Shown in pieces: positions 45,317-54,876 of a stretch of 64,000 nucleotides of DNA. A program made the position numbers and the translations under genes. The notes beneath the pieces were generated by a model that saw only the letters and a program-made list of their open reading frames with translations, made no database searches and had not been told where the DNA came from. This stretch comes from Marinomonas aquimarina (lineage in GTDB: Bacteria; Pseudomonadota; Gammaproteobacteria; Pseudomonadales; Marinomonadaceae). The DNA lies in the NCBI RefSeq assembly GCF_900089755.1, contig NZ_FLOC01000011.1, positions 79,112 to 143,111 of the forward strand. The letters are read 5' to 3'. How positions within the stretch are numbered: the stretch's first letter is position 1; every line of letters begins with the position of its first letter.

Positions 45317-46726
45317 ATGAGTGAGAAGATACCTGTTCAAAACGTCGAGCCAGAAGTCGTCGAATTCGACCTATACGAAAAGCGCAAAAAGATTTACACA
45401 CGTGCTATTTCAGGTTTTTTCCAGAAAATCCGAACCCGCGCTCTGTGGATTCTGATGCTAGGTTACTTCTTAACACCATGGATCAACTGGCACGATCGTC
45501 AAGGCGTACTATTTGATTTGCCGGCGCGCCAATTCCATATCTTTGGCATCACCTTTTTCCCGCAAGATTTCTTCCTACTGGCTTGGATTCTGATCATCTG
45601 TGCCTTTGGCTTATTCTTTGTCACCACCCTCTTTGGTCGTGTTTGGTGTGGCTATACTTGCCCACAAACCGTATGGACCATGGTATTCATGTGGATTGAG
45701 GAAAAAACCGAAGGCTCGCGTAATGCCCGCATGAAGCTTGATAAAGCGCCCATGTCACGCAGCAAATTTATCAAAAAATTTAACAAGCACAGCCTCTGGG
45801 TGCTGTTTGGTTGGCTGACTGGCTTAACCTTTGTTGGCTATTTCACCCCTGTACGCGAACTCATCATCGACTTATTTACTTTCCAAGCTCACCCATGGGC
45901 CTACTTCTGGGTCGCCTTCTTCACGGGTGCCACTTACCTATTCGCGGGCTGGATGCGTGAGCAGGTGTGTACTTATATGTGTCCGTACGCCCGTTTCCAA
46001 GCAGTGATGTTTGACCCTGATACCATGGTGATTTCATACGACTACAACCGCGGTGAAACTCGCGGCCCTCGTAAACGTAGCGCCGATCCTAAAGAACAAG
46101 GGTTAGGCGATTGTATTGACTGTAACTTGTGTGTCCATGTCTGCCCAGCTGGCATCGACATTCGTGATGGCCTGCAATACCAATGTATTGGTTGTGCTTT
46201 GTGTGTTGATGCGTGTGACTCGATCATGGACAAAATGGGCTACGATCGCGGCCTTGTGAGCTACACCACAGAACGTCGCTTAGAGGGCGAAAGTTCACAT
46301 ATTATGCGCCCGAAAGCGATTGGCTATGCTATGTGTATGTTGGTGGTCGTAACCGCATTCTTTTACTTTGCCAGTGATCGTGAAGCACTTGGCTTAGACA
46401 TTATTCGCGACCGTAACCGCCTCTACAACAGCACCCCAAGTGGCTTGATCGAAAACATCTACACCGTCAAAGTCATCAACATGGATCAGGCAGCGCACCA
46501 GTTTGAGATCTCAGTCAGTGGCTTGGATAACATGCAAATGATTGGCCGCAAAAAGGTTCAAGTAAACGCTGGTGAGGTGCGCTCAGTACCTTTCTCTATC
46601 CAAGTTCCGCCGACGGCATTAGAGCAACAGCGAAACACTATTTTCTTTAAAGTGGAGTCACTTGATCCAAATTATCCACTAGAAAAAGTCACAGAAAGTC
46701 GATTTATTGGTCCTGTATCAAAATAA
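45317..46726 (+). CDS. ccoG: cbb3 oxidase assembly ferredoxin-like protein CcoG
   Basis: 469 residues from the ATG at 45317 behind AAGGAAAG; a TTG 21 bases upstream is possible. It has about five membrane helices and a central bacterial ferredoxin domain with two 4Fe-4S motifs (CIDCNLCVHVCP and CIGCALCVDACD). Cysteines also occur near membrane helices (GRVWCGYTCPQTVW, VCTYMCPYARFQ). A C-terminal Ig-like FixG domain starts about residue 350. CcoG reduces Cu(II) to Cu(I) for CuB insertion in cbb3 assembly. Confidence 0.96.
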   Translation: MSEKIPVQNVEPEVVEFDLYEKRKKIYTRAISGFFQKIRTRALWILMLGYFLTPWINWHDRQGVLFDLPARQFHIFGITFFPQDFFLLAWILIICAFGLFFVTTLFGRVWCGYTCPQTVWTMVFMWIEEKTEGSRNARMKLDKAPMSRSKFIKKFNKHSLWVLFGWLTGLTFVGYFTPVRELIIDLFTFQAHPWAYFWVAFFTGATYLFAGWMREQVCTYMCPYARFQAVMFDPDTMVISYDYNRGETRGPRKRSADPKEQGLGDCIDCNLCVHVCPAGIDIRDGLQYQCIGCALCVDACDSIMDKMGYDRGLVSYTTERRLEGESSHIMRPKAIGYAMCMLVVVTAFFYFASDREALGLDIIRDRNRLYNSTPSGLIENIYTVKVINMDQAAHQFEISVSGLDNMQMIGRKKVQVNAGEVRSVPFSIQVPPTALEQQRNTIFFKVESLDPNYPLEKVTESRFIGPVSK

Positions 46727-46732
46727 TGAACT

Positions 46733-46759
46733 ATAAGCGGTGATAATATCACCGCTTAT
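46733..46759 (+). terminator. Strong hairpin between ccoG and ccoH (attenuator or partial terminator)
   Basis: A perfect 12-bp stem, ATAAGCGGTGAT-AAT-ATCACCGCTTAT, begins 7 bases after the ccoG stop. A T6 run follows 7 bases beyond the stem rather than directly. It may reduce transcription into ccoHIS or protect the ccoG mRNA end. Confidence 0.55.
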
Positions 46760-46783
46760 TCGCCTTTTTTATGGAGTACCTTT

Positions 46784-47269
46784 ATGTCGACAATCGTAAG
46801 CCTGCCTTGGTACAAGCAATTTTGGCCGTGGTTTATTATCAGTGTGCCACTTTCATCGGTTCTAGTAGCGATCGTGCAGGTCTATGCCGCACTGCATTCT
46901 TCCAGTGACCTTGTGAAGGATGACTATTACAAAGAAGGCCTCGCCATCAACCAAGTCATCACGCAACGTGAAGCGGCTAAGACCCTGGGCATTGAAGCCA
47001 ACCTGCGTCTCGATAACCTGACCGGTGAACTATTCCTGACGACCAAAAATGCGACAGCACCAGAGCTGACTGCACTGTTTGCCCATGCTGCGGTATCGAG
47101 CAAAGATTTCAGCGTCAATTTCGTACAAACTCAAGCCAATGAGTACCGCGCGCAATTGGAAAAGCCGCTGAGTGGTATCTGGAACGTATACCTTGAATCA
47201 GAAAATGGCTGGCAATTAAATGGCCGTATCAACAGCGATATTCATGACCGTTTAAACTTCAATCTATGA
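46784..47269 (+). CDS. ccoH: cbb3 oxidase assembly protein CcoH (FixH)
   Basis: 161 residues. It has one N-terminal membrane helix (about 12-35) and then a periplasmic FixH domain. The DDYYKEGLAINQVITQREAA signature and a beta-rich region ending near GIWNVYLESENGWQL are typical. It is required for stable cbb3 assembly and associates with CcoN and CcoP. GGAG precedes the ATG. The stop overlaps the ccoI start by 4 bases (ATGA). Confidence 0.93.
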   Translation: MSTIVSLPWYKQFWPWFIISVPLSSVLVAIVQVYAALHSSSDLVKDDYYKEGLAINQVITQREAAKTLGIEANLRLDNLTGELFLTTKNATAPELTALFAHAAVSSKDFSVNFVQTQANEYRAQLEKPLSGIWNVYLESENGWQLNGRINSDIHDRLNFNL

Positions 47270-49644
47270 GTAACCTTTGCTACCACTGCGGGGATCCTAT
47301 TCCTGCGGGCCTAGACATCGCTAGTGAGTTGCAAAATCAGCGCCGCGAGTTCTGCTGTTTTGGCTGCCAAGCCATTGCTGAACACATCTGCGGCGCAGAC
47401 CTTTCTTTGTACTACGAACGTCGCGACAACAGCAAAGGCGCCCGTATCAATGAAGACAACAGCCCCGTTTTTGCCCTGTTATCGGATAAAGCCCTGTACG
47501 ATCAATACGTGCATCAAGGGGAAGATGGCCATGTTATCCAAGTATCACTCACTGGCATCACCTGCTCCGCTTGCGCTTGGCTGATTGAAAAGCATTTGAG
47601 CCAACAGCAGGGTGTCTTGTCCGTTCATGTCAATCTAAGCAGCGCCATCGCCACCATTACTTGGAACCCCGCCGAAACCAATGTGCAAGAGCTTGCCAAG
47701 CAGCTGCTGTATATCGGCTATGTGGCACAGCCCTATTTACCAGGCGAGCAAGATACCCTACAACGCCAAGAGAAAAAGCGCGCCATTATCCGTTTAGGCA
47801 TTGCCGGCGTGGGCATGATGCAAGTCATGATGAGCGCCATCGCCATGTACGCGGGTGACCTACAGGGCATGGACGATATCTATCGTCAATTACTGCGTTG
47901 GATTAGCTTTATCTTTGCCACACCGGTGGTCATCTATGCCGGGCTGCCTTTTTACCGCGGCGCTCTGCGGGATCTTAAAAACCGCCATTTCACCATGGAT
48001 CTACCGGTCTCCATTGGTGTTCTATTGGCCTACGCATCCAGCGTACTCGCCTTGTATATGGAATCGGGTCATGTCTACTTTGATTCCGTGACCATGTTTA
48101 TCTTCTTCCTCTTGCTAGGGCGCTTCTTAGAAGCCGTGGCCCGCTCTTATCATGTGGCCGATCGTCATCAGGCACCGCTCACCGCCGTTAAAGTTGTAAA
48201 AGATCAGACTGAGAGCACTATTCCTTTGCAGCAACTTCAAACTGGCGATGTCGCCATCATTGAGCCGGGGCAGACTTTTCCGGTGGATGGCATCCTACTG
48301 AGCGACTTCACCAGTGTGGATGAGTCCAGCTTAACCGGTGAATACACGCCGGTGACGAAGCAGCAAGGTGCAAACATTCACGCCCAAACCGTGAACGTCG
48401 ACCAACAAGTGCAACTGCAAGTGACCGAGGTCGGTCAGAACACCAAAGCCGCAGCCATTTCCCGCATCACAGAGCGCGCCCTTGGTGAAAAGCCACGTGT
48501 AGCAATCATTGCAGATAAAGTGGCCCACTATTTCGTCATCGCGATACTGATTACGGCATCGTTAACGTACGGTTTTTGGAGCTGGATGGGGGAACCTGAA
48601 GCTTACTGGATTATGGTCAGCGTATTGGTGGTGACCTGCCCTTGCGCTCTTTCATTAGCAACGCCCGTCGCACTCACCACGGTCACCAACGCTCTTAAAG
48701 GAGCAGGCTTCCTGATTACACGGGGGCATGTGATTGAAGCGCTCGCGAAAACCCAACATATCGTATTCGATAAAACTGGCACACTCACCTACGGCAGTTT
48801 TTCGATCACCCAAATTGAGCTGCTCGAAAACGCCCTGTCCTCGGAGCAAGCCCTAACGCTTATCAGCGGCTTGGAGCAGCATTCCAAGCACCCGATCGCC
48901 AAGACGTTTCAACAATTTGCACCAGCCTCGGTCAGCCACCTTCAAAACCTTGCCAGCCAAGGGGTAACTGGCATTATCCATGGCGACACTTATTACTTTG
49001 GCAATCAAACCCTAATGGAATCACTCGGCCTACGCGTGCCAGCCAGCACAGTGTCAGGTAAAGCCCAACTAGAGTTATATTTAGCCACGGCATCGCAATT
49101 ACTGGCCAAGGTTACACTGTGCGATATCTTGCGCCCCGAAGCGCGTACCGTGATCGAATCCCTGCGTCAGCAAGGCATCCGCGTGAGTCTATTAACCGGT
49201 GATACACTGGAATCCGCCCACAGCATTCTCGAACCTGAATGGTTTGATGACTTTAAAACCAGCTGTCTTCCAGATCAAAAGTGGCAGTGGCTGCAAGCCC
49301 AGGATAGCAAGGACATCCTGATGGTGGGCGATGGTTTGAACGACGTTCCTGCCCTTGCTGGTGCCACCACCTCCCTAGCGATGGGGGCCAGTTCTGATTT
49401 GGCAAAACTGCATTCTGATGCGATCTTATTAAGTGAGCACCTAAGCACCATACCAACCGCCCTAAAAGCGGCCAAACGCTGTCGACAAATCATTCAGCAG
49501 AATCTAATCTGGGCAGCTGGCTACAATGCGACGCTATTGCCGCTGGCCATTGCTGGATGGATTCCACCTTGGGTGGCCGCCATCGGGATGGCGCTGAGCT
49601 CTTTGATCGTGGTGGTCAATGCCACCAGACTTAACAAACTGTAG
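47266..49644 (+). CDS. ccoI: Copper-exporting P1B-type ATPase CcoI (FixI)
   Basis: 792 residues. An N-terminal Cys-rich region (CYHCGDPIP, FCCFGCQ) and a heavy-metal domain with GITCSACAWLIE (about 100) precede eight membrane helices. The transmembrane metal site is VTCPCALSLATPVAL. Phosphorylation motif DKTGTLTYG, TGE loop SLTGEYTPV and hinge GDGLNDVPAL are intact. It supplies copper across the inner membrane for the cbb3 CuB centre. It is coupled to ccoH. Confidence 0.97.
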   Translation: MSNLCYHCGDPIPAGLDIASELQNQRREFCCFGCQAIAEHICGADLSLYYERRDNSKGARINEDNSPVFALLSDKALYDQYVHQGEDGHVIQVSLTGITCSACAWLIEKHLSQQQGVLSVHVNLSSAIATITWNPAETNVQELAKQLLYIGYVAQPYLPGEQDTLQRQEKKRAIIRLGIAGVGMMQVMMSAIAMYAGDLQGMDDIYRQLLRWISFIFATPVVIYAGLPFYRGALRDLKNRHFTMDLPVSIGVLLAYASSVLALYMESGHVYFDSVTMFIFFLLLGRFLEAVARSYHVADRHQAPLTAVKVVKDQTESTIPLQQLQTGDVAIIEPGQTFPVDGILLSDFTSVDESSLTGEYTPVTKQQGANIHAQTVNVDQQVQLQVTEVGQNTKAAAISRITERALGEKPRVAIIADKVAHYFVIAILITASLTYGFWSWMGEPEAYWIMVSVLVVTCPCALSLATPVALTTVTNALKGAGFLITRGHVIEALAKTQHIVFDKTGTLTYGSFSITQIELLENALSSEQALTLISGLEQHSKHPIAKTFQQFAPASVSHLQNLASQGVTGIIHGDTYYFGNQTLMESLGLRVPASTVSGKAQLELYLATASQLLAKVTLCDILRPEARTVIESLRQQGIRVSLLTGDTLESAHSILEPEWFDDFKTSCLPDQKWQWLQAQDSKDILMVGDGLNDVPALAGATTSLAMGASSDLAKLHSDAILLSEHLSTIPTALKAAKRCRQIIQQNLIWAAGYNATLLPLAIAGWIPPWVAAIGMALSSLIVVVNATRLNKL

Positions 49645-49652
49645 GAACATAC

Positions 49653-49811
49653 ATGGAAAGCCTATTTTTACTCATCCCGATTGCCGCTATTTTTGTGGTG
49701 ATCGCTGTAATCATTTTTATTTGGGCGGTGAAAGGCGATCAATTTGATGACCTAAACCGCGAAGGCGAACGCATTTTATTTGAAGACGACGATACGGATA
49801 AAAAAGCGTGA
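49653..49811 (+). CDS. ccoS: cbb3 oxidase maturation protein CcoS
   Basis: 52 residues, typical of this tiny protein. One membrane helix (about 5-27, FLLIPIAAIFVVIAVIIF) precedes the family signature FIWAVKGDQFDDLNREGERILFEDD. CcoS is needed for cofactor insertion into cbb3 oxidase. It starts 8 bases after ccoI and its stop overlaps the GTG start of the next gene by 4 bases (GTGA). Confidence 0.94.
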   Translation: MESLFLLIPIAAIFVVIAVIIFIWAVKGDQFDDLNREGERILFEDDDTDKKA

Positions 49812-50476
49812 TCTCGATTTTTGTCAGTGGTGCATTGATTGGTTTAGCCGGTGCCGGCCATTGCCTTGGCATGTGCGGAGGATTGGCTGCCATGTTGTCC
49901 GTTGGCGAGCGCGCTAGTTCGGTAAACATTGTTGCCTATAACTTGGGGCGCGTCCTATCCTACGCCTTGTTCACTTTACTACTGGCCGCGACCCTGCAAT
50001 TTGGTCTATCACACTACTACAACGACTTAATGGTGCCATTACGCACTTTTGCAGGTGTGCTATTGGTGTTAATGGGCTTGTACCTATGCGGTATTTCCCG
50101 ACTCATTTTAAAGGTCGAGTCCCTCGGTCGTTATGCTTGGCGTTTGCTGCAACCCCTTGCCAAATCTTTCCTTCCGATCCAAACCCCAGCACAAGCGCTC
50201 GCTGCGGGCCTAGTATGGGGCTGGCTGCCTTGTGGCCTAGTCTATTCCACCGTGCTTTGGGCCACATCTTTAGGGTCGATTTCACTGTCCATGACGGCTA
50301 TTTTCGGCTTTGCCATCGGCACCTTGCCCGCCATGTTATTAGCAGGACTGTTTGCACAACAAATTAAAGCCCTATGGCAGCAACTTTATTTAAAATGGAT
50401 CTTTGGCAGTTTGATTAGTCTGTATGGGCTTTACAGTATTCCCTATTTTAAAAACCTGCTTTCTGGAGTTGTTTAA
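49808..50476 (+). CDS. TauE/SafE (DsbD-like) membrane protein of the cbb3 assembly cluster
   Basis: 222 residues from a GTG start that overlaps the ccoS stop. It has about six membrane helices in two repeats. Conserved Cys/Met motifs GAGHCLGMCGGLAAM and WGWLPCGLVYS are characteristic of the sulfite-exporter-like/DsbD_2 proteins that accompany ccoS. The cysteines suggest thiol or copper handling, but no function is established for this subgroup. The FNR box and hemN follow at once. Confidence 0.85.
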   Translation: MISIFVSGALIGLAGAGHCLGMCGGLAAMLSVGERASSVNIVAYNLGRVLSYALFTLLLAATLQFGLSHYYNDLMVPLRTFAGVLLVLMGLYLCGISRLILKVESLGRYAWRLLQPLAKSFLPIQTPAQALAAGLVWGWLPCGLVYSTVLWATSLGSISLSMTAIFGFAIGTLPAMLLAGLFAQQIKALWQQLYLKWIFGSLISLYGLYSIPYFKNLLSGVV

Positions 50477-50485
50477 CGCGAATAT

Positions 50486-50499
50486 TTGATCTACATCAG
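50486..50499 (+). promoter_or_regulatory. FNR/Anr box upstream of hemN
   Basis: TTGATCTACATCAG matches TTGAT-N4-ATCAA at 9 of 10 positions. Its centre is about 65 bases before the hemN ATG. If bound at -41.5, transcription would start near 50534, and TAAACT at 50521-50526 is a plausible -10. The fnr gene itself lies downstream in the same direction. Confidence 0.8.
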
Positions 50500-50557
50500 C
50501 GAGTCAATTAAGGATGCGAGTAAACTTCCATTAGCAATTTTAATAGGAAACTCCGTT

Positions 50558-51928
50558 ATGCTTTGGGACTCCAAACTTATCCAGAAATACAACCTTGCTG
50601 GGCCTCGCTATACGTCTTACCCAACTGCTCCGCAGTTCACTACCGAGATCAGCAAGATGGAATTGATCGGTAAGATGTTAGAGCCCTCGCGTTCACCACT
50701 CAGTCTATATTTCCACGTCCCATTCTGCGCACACCTTTGCTACTACTGTGCCTGCAATAAGATTGTCACCAAGCAGTATGATAAAGGCGCGGAATATGTC
50801 GAGCTATTGGGTGAAGAGATGCGCTTGCGTGCCTTAATGATCGACCAGTCTCGTCCAGTGACTCAGCTGCACTTTGGCGGTGGTACACCAACGTTCCTGA
50901 GTGAAGAGAATCTCACCACTCTGTTTGACAATATCCAAGAGCACTTCAATCTGATTAACGATGGCTCGCAAGACTACAGCATTGAAATCGATCCACGTGA
51001 AGTCAACCGAAGCAAGTTGGAACTGTTAAAAACCTTGGGCTTCAACCGTGTCAGCCTAGGCATCCAAGACTTCAATGACGATGTGCAAAAAGCCATCCAC
51101 CGTGTGCAGCCATTAGAGTTGGTCACAGAGGTGATGAACGACGTACGTGAGCTGGGTTACCGCTCAGTTAACTTTGACCTGATTTACGGCTTACCCAAGC
51201 AAACGGTCGAAGGCTTTAGCGAAACCTTAGCAAAGGTTATTGCCCTGTCGCCTGATCGTATTTCGGTATTCAACTACGCCCATTTACCGCAGCGTTTTGC
51301 GCCTCAGCGCCGTATTTTGGAAGAAGACTTACCTTCTCCAGATCAGAAGCTAGCGTTGTTGAAGTTAAGCATTGATACACTGACTGAGGCGGGTTACGTC
51401 TACATTGGCATGGACCACTTTGCCAAGCCTGATGACTCATTAACAAAAGCACAACAAGAAGGCCACCTGCAACGTAATTTCCAAGGTTACACTACCCATG
51501 CAGAAACAGACTTGTTAGCTTTTGGTGTGTCAGCGATCAGCCAAGTAGGTAATGCTTATTTCCAGAACCACACGGACCTATCGCTGTATCAAAACAGTAT
51601 CGAAAATGGCCAGCTAGCCATTATGAAAGGCTATATCAGTAGTGATGATGACCGCATTCGCCATGCCGTTATTATGCAACTGCTGTGTCACAACGAACTT
51701 AATAGCCGCGACATCGAAGCGTCCTTTGGCATTAATTTCAAAGAATATTTTCAGTCTGAGTTGAATTATTTGCACAATTTGCAGGAAGATGGTGTTATAA
51801 CGGTATATTATCAAGACAGTGATGTTCTAATAAAAATTACCGAAGTAGGACGATTACTCGTGCGCTGTGTTTGCATGGCGTTTGATAAATACCTAACTTC
51901 CAATTCAACTTTTTCAAAAGTTATATAA
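50558..51928 (+). CDS. hemN: Oxygen-independent coproporphyrinogen III dehydrogenase HemN
   Basis: 456 residues starting MLWDSKLIQKYNLAGPRYTSYP. A longer upstream frame would include the FNR box and is not homologous; AGGAAA precedes this ATG. It is a radical SAM enzyme with FHVPFCAHLCYYCACN (CxxxCxxCxC), FGGGTPT, DPREV and GIQDFNDDVQ. The C-terminal HemN domain is complete. It converts coproporphyrinogen III to protoporphyrinogen IX without oxygen, supporting haem supply for cbb3 oxidase at low oxygen. Confidence 0.97.
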   Translation: MLWDSKLIQKYNLAGPRYTSYPTAPQFTTEISKMELIGKMLEPSRSPLSLYFHVPFCAHLCYYCACNKIVTKQYDKGAEYVELLGEEMRLRALMIDQSRPVTQLHFGGGTPTFLSEENLTTLFDNIQEHFNLINDGSQDYSIEIDPREVNRSKLELLKTLGFNRVSLGIQDFNDDVQKAIHRVQPLELVTEVMNDVRELGYRSVNFDLIYGLPKQTVEGFSETLAKVIALSPDRISVFNYAHLPQRFAPQRRILEEDLPSPDQKLALLKLSIDTLTEAGYVYIGMDHFAKPDDSLTKAQQEGHLQRNFQGYTTHAETDLLAFGVSAISQVGNAYFQNHTDLSLYQNSIENGQLAIMKGYISSDDDRIRHAVIMQLLCHNELNSRDIEASFGINFKEYFQSELNYLHNLQEDGVITVYYQDSDVLIKITEVGRLLVRCVCMAFDKYLTSNSTFSKVI

Positions 51929-51958
51929 ATTACCCGATCGAGCTCAGGGAGAGTTACC

Positions 51959-52720
51959 ATGGCAATTTCTAATTCAAACAACCGCTTCAGCAGCAAGTTG
52001 ACATCTCAGTGTCAAAACTGCAGCTTGAGCGCTCTCTGTTTGCCAATTGCGTTGGCGGACGAAGACGTTAACCGTTTAGACCAAATCATTGAACGTAAAC
52101 GCCCATTGAAAAAAGGCGAAATCTTGTTCCATCAAGGTGAAGAATTTGATTCTGTGTTTGCGGTTCGAACGGGTACCCTTAAGACTTACAACATCACCAA
52201 CTCTGGCGAAGAACAAATCACAGGCTTTTACTGCCCAAGTGAATTGGTTGGCCTAAGTGGCATCGATGAGAACCACTACCCAGTGTCTGCCAAAGCCCTA
52301 GAAACCACCACGGTTTGTGAAATTCCATTCGCCCATTTAGAGCAATTGTCTTCACAGATTCCATCACTGAAGCACCAGCTGTTCCGTTTGATGAGCCGTA
52401 AGATCTGTGACGACCAACAAATGATGGTATTACTCGGCAAGAAAAACGCTGACGAAAAAGTAGCCTCTTTCCTGCTGAACCTATCGCACCGTTTCAAAAA
52501 ACGTGGTTACTCTGCGACGGCATTCCGTCTATCCATGTCGCGCGGTGAAATTGGTAACTACCTAGGTCTAGCCGTGGAAACTGTTAGCCGCGTTATGACC
52601 CGCTTCCAGAAGAATGGCTTGATTGATGTGGACGGCAAAGAGATCTCCATTATTAATCTTCCAGAAATGGAGAAACTGGTCGGTTCCGCAGGGGAATGTG
52701 CTACCATCGAGCATGTTTAA
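51959..52720 (+). CDS. fnr: Oxygen-sensing transcriptional regulator Fnr/Anr
   Basis: 253 residues. The N-terminal cluster cysteines Cys18, Cys21 and Cys27, with Cys120 in TTTVCEIPF, can bind the oxygen-labile 4Fe-4S cluster. A cNMP-type beta-roll (about 40-150), a dimerisation helix and a Crp helix-turn-helix follow. The recognition helix VETVSRVMTRFQ has the E-SR residues that read TTGAT. It activates microaerobic genes and probably the hemN box at 50486. It lies 30 bases after hemN. Confidence 0.96.
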   Translation: MAISNSNNRFSSKLTSQCQNCSLSALCLPIALADEDVNRLDQIIERKRPLKKGEILFHQGEEFDSVFAVRTGTLKTYNITNSGEEQITGFYCPSELVGLSGIDENHYPVSAKALETTTVCEIPFAHLEQLSSQIPSLKHQLFRLMSRKICDDQQMMVLLGKKNADEKVASFLLNLSHRFKKRGYSATAFRLSMSRGEIGNYLGLAVETVSRVMTRFQKNGLIDVDGKEISIINLPEMEKLVGSAGECATIEHV

Positions 52721-52744
52721 TTAAGCAGTTATTAAGGTTTACCT

Positions 52745-53287
52745 ATGCTATTTGATGACTTTTACTTTAAGTCTTTAATTCGTACCGTTGAAGATTGGCC
52801 AAAGCCAGGTATCAGCTTCCGTGACATCACTCCAATCTTTAGCGACCCAAAAGGCCTGCGCATGGTCGTGGACGCCTATGTTCACCGCTACATTGACAGC
52901 GACATCACGCACATTGCCTGCATTGACGCACGTGGTTTTTTGATCGCCTCTGTACTGGCCTACGAATTACACAAGCCTTTAGTATTGGTCCGCAAGAAAG
53001 GTAAATTACCAGGCAAAACCATCTCTCAGTCATATGACTTAGAATACGGTAGTGCCGAACTTGAAATTCAAGAAGGCGCCGTGCACGAAGGTGCGCAAGT
53101 GCTTCTATTTGATGATTTGATTGCAACTGGCGGCACATTAGTCGCAGCGATGACCTTGCTACAACAACAAGGTGCAGAGATCCAAGAAGTAGCTTCAATC
53201 ATCGATCTTCCTGATCTGGGTGGTAGTGCTAAAATTCAGGAAATGGATATTCCTGTGTTTTCATTGTGTGCCTTTGAAGGCGAGTAA
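52745..53287 (+). CDS. apt: Adenine phosphoribosyltransferase
   Basis: A 180-residue type I phosphoribosyltransferase. The PRPP-binding motif is VLLFDDLIATGGTLVAA. RGFLIASVLAYEL and VLVRKKGKLPGKT are substrate-loop regions of bacterial Apt. It salvages adenine to AMP. Placement directly after fnr (24 bases) matches the anr-apt order known in pseudomonads. A perfect palindromic terminator follows. Confidence 0.96.
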   Translation: MLFDDFYFKSLIRTVEDWPKPGISFRDITPIFSDPKGLRMVVDAYVHRYIDSDITHIACIDARGFLIASVLAYELHKPLVLVRKKGKLPGKTISQSYDLEYGSAELEIQEGAVHEGAQVLLFDDLIATGGTLVAAMTLLQQQGAEIQEVASIIDLPDLGGSAKIQEMDIPVFSLCAFEGE

Positions 53288-53308
53288 TCCGCCCCTTCTT
53301 CTGCACAA

Positions 53309-53337
53309 TAAAAAAGGTGGCCATGGCCACCTTTTTT
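53309..53337 (+). terminator. Bidirectional terminator between apt and yfaZ
   Basis: The near-perfect palindrome AAAAAAGGTGGCC-AT-GGCCACCTTTTTT lies between convergent genes, 21 bases past apt and 25 bases from the yfaZ stop. Confidence 0.9.
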
Positions 53338-53362
53338 ATTGCTTGTCTATTTTAACAACGTC

Positions 53363-53929
53363 TTAGAACGTCGTTGAAATACCAATGCCAATGCTCTTGT
53401 TCATATCTGGATCGTCAGAGTAACGCTCTAGATCGACATGCGTCATGCCGTAGCGCAAGAATACGCGAGCGTTACGCAAAGTGCGGTATTCGCCACGAAT
53501 TTCTGCCTGATAGACACTGTCGATGTTTTGGAATGCCAAAACTTTAGGTGCGTAGTACAAAGAGCCTAGCACGCTAAAGCGGTTCGCTTGTGGGAAGGTG
53601 TAACGGTAAAAACCACCCAATGCCACCGCCATACCTGCGTTGTCGACATCGTATTCTGTGTCGATTGCCAATAGACGCGCACCTAGACCGATTTGAACTG
53701 GGTAATCTTTCGCAGTGTCGATGTCTTCAATGTGGGCACCGATGTAGCCGTACTTGCCATCATCTGAATGGTACATACCACCAAGGTCTAAAAAGTACTT
53801 ACCTTGGTCAAGACTCAGATCCACTTTCACTGCATCATTGTTTAGGCTGCCTTCGATTGTGTCCACTGCGTTAGCTGAGAATGACACGGCCGCCCCAAGA
53901 ACGACTGGTAAAATTTTCTTCATCGACAT
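53363..53929 (-). CDS. yfaZ: YfaZ-family outer membrane protein
   Basis: 188 residues with signal peptide ending NANAV (about 1-21), then alternating beta strands ending in the C-terminal Phe (GIGISTTF) typical of outer-membrane barrels. SLNNDAVKVDLS near the N-terminus and YRTLRNARVFLRYG match YfaZ. The family is of unknown function and sometimes predicted as a porin. AGGAAG precedes the first ATG. It lies 16 bases after ttcA, so the two may be cotranscribed. Confidence 0.85.
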   Translation of the reverse strand: MSMKKILPVVLGAAVSFSANAVDTIEGSLNNDAVKVDLSLDQGKYFLDLGGMYHSDDGKYGYIGAHIEDIDTAKDYPVQIGLGARLLAIDTEYDVDNAGMAVALGGFYRYTFPQANRFSVLGSLYYAPKVLAFQNIDSVYQAEIRGEYRTLRNARVFLRYGMTHVDLERYSDDPDMNKSIGIGISTTF

Positions 53930-53945
53930 ACTGCTTCCTTTAATG

Positions 53946-54782
53946 TTAAAGCTCGATAATATTTAAGCGTTTAAATGCGTCTTCCGATTGCTTCAAGCCT
54001 TTGAAGTCGAACAGTTCCGTATCCGCCAAATGAGACGGTACCACATTTTGAACCGCTGAGAACATGGTATCCACTCGGCCTGGGTATTGTTTGTCCCAGC
54101 TTTGAAGCATTTCTTTCACAACTTGACGCTGTAGATTTTCCTGAGAGCCACACAGATTGCAAGGGATGATTGGGAAAGCCTTTAGTAAAGAATATTCCTC
54201 AATATCCGCTTCTTTACAGTACGCCAATGGACGAATCACCACATGCTTACCGTCGTCGCTTAGCAGCTTAGGTGGCATGGATTTCAGCTTGCCGCCGAAG
54301 AACATGTTCAAGAACAAGGTTTCTAGAATGTCATCACGATGGTGGCCCAGAGCGATCTTGGTGGCACCGATTTCCTCTGCGAAACCGTATAGCGAACCAC
54401 GACGCAAACGTGAACACAGACCACAAGTTGTTTTACCTTCTGGCACGACTTCTTTAACGATGCTGTAGGTATCTTTTTCAAGAATGTGGTAGTTAACGCC
54501 GACCTGAGACAGGTACTCAGGCAAGATGTGCTCAGGGAAACCCGGTTGTTTTTGGTCCAGGTTCACCGCGATGATTTCAAAGCTGATAGGCGCACTGCGC
54601 TGCAGGTTCATTAGAATGTCCAGCATGGTGTAAGAGTCCTTACCACCCGATAGACATACCATTACCTTGTCGCCCTCTTCAATCATGTTGAAGTCAGCAA
54701 TCGCTTGGCCCGTTAGACGGCGTAGGCGTTTTTGAAGCTTGTTCAGCTCAAGTTTTTCTTTACGATCGATCTCAGAAGTCAT
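53946..54782 (-). CDS. ttcA: tRNA 2-thiocytidine(32) synthetase TtcA
   Basis: A 278-residue PP-loop ATPase. [17 protein letters not shown] (about 41-57) is the adenylation loop. The paired CxxC motifs [13 protein letters not shown] and [13 protein letters not shown] hold the 4Fe-4S cluster. [18 protein letters not shown] is a family signature. It adds sulfur to cytidine 32 of several tRNAs. It sits in a minus-strand group with recQ and sprT but 94 bases downstream of sprT. Confidence 0.96.
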   Translation of the reverse strand: MTSEIDRKEKLELNKLQKRLRRLTGQAIADFNMIEEGDKVMVCLSGGKDSYTMLDILMNLQRSAPISFEIIAVNLDQKQPGFPEHILPEYLSQVGVNYHILEKDTYSIVKEVVPEGKTTCGLCSRLRRGSLYGFAEEIGATKIALGHHRDDILETLFLNMFFGGKLKSMPPKLLSDDGKHVVIRPLAYCKEADIEEYSLLKAFPIIPCNLCGSQENLQRQVVKEMLQSWDKQYPGRVDTMFSAVQNVVPSHLADTELFDFKGLKQSEDAFKRLNIIEL

Positions 54783-54876
54783 TCTTTATTACCATAAAAC
54801 AGATGCGCGCTATCTTACTACAACCACTTTCGCGAAGCACCCTATGCACAAGGCTGTAAAGAGTAATTAAAGGAAT

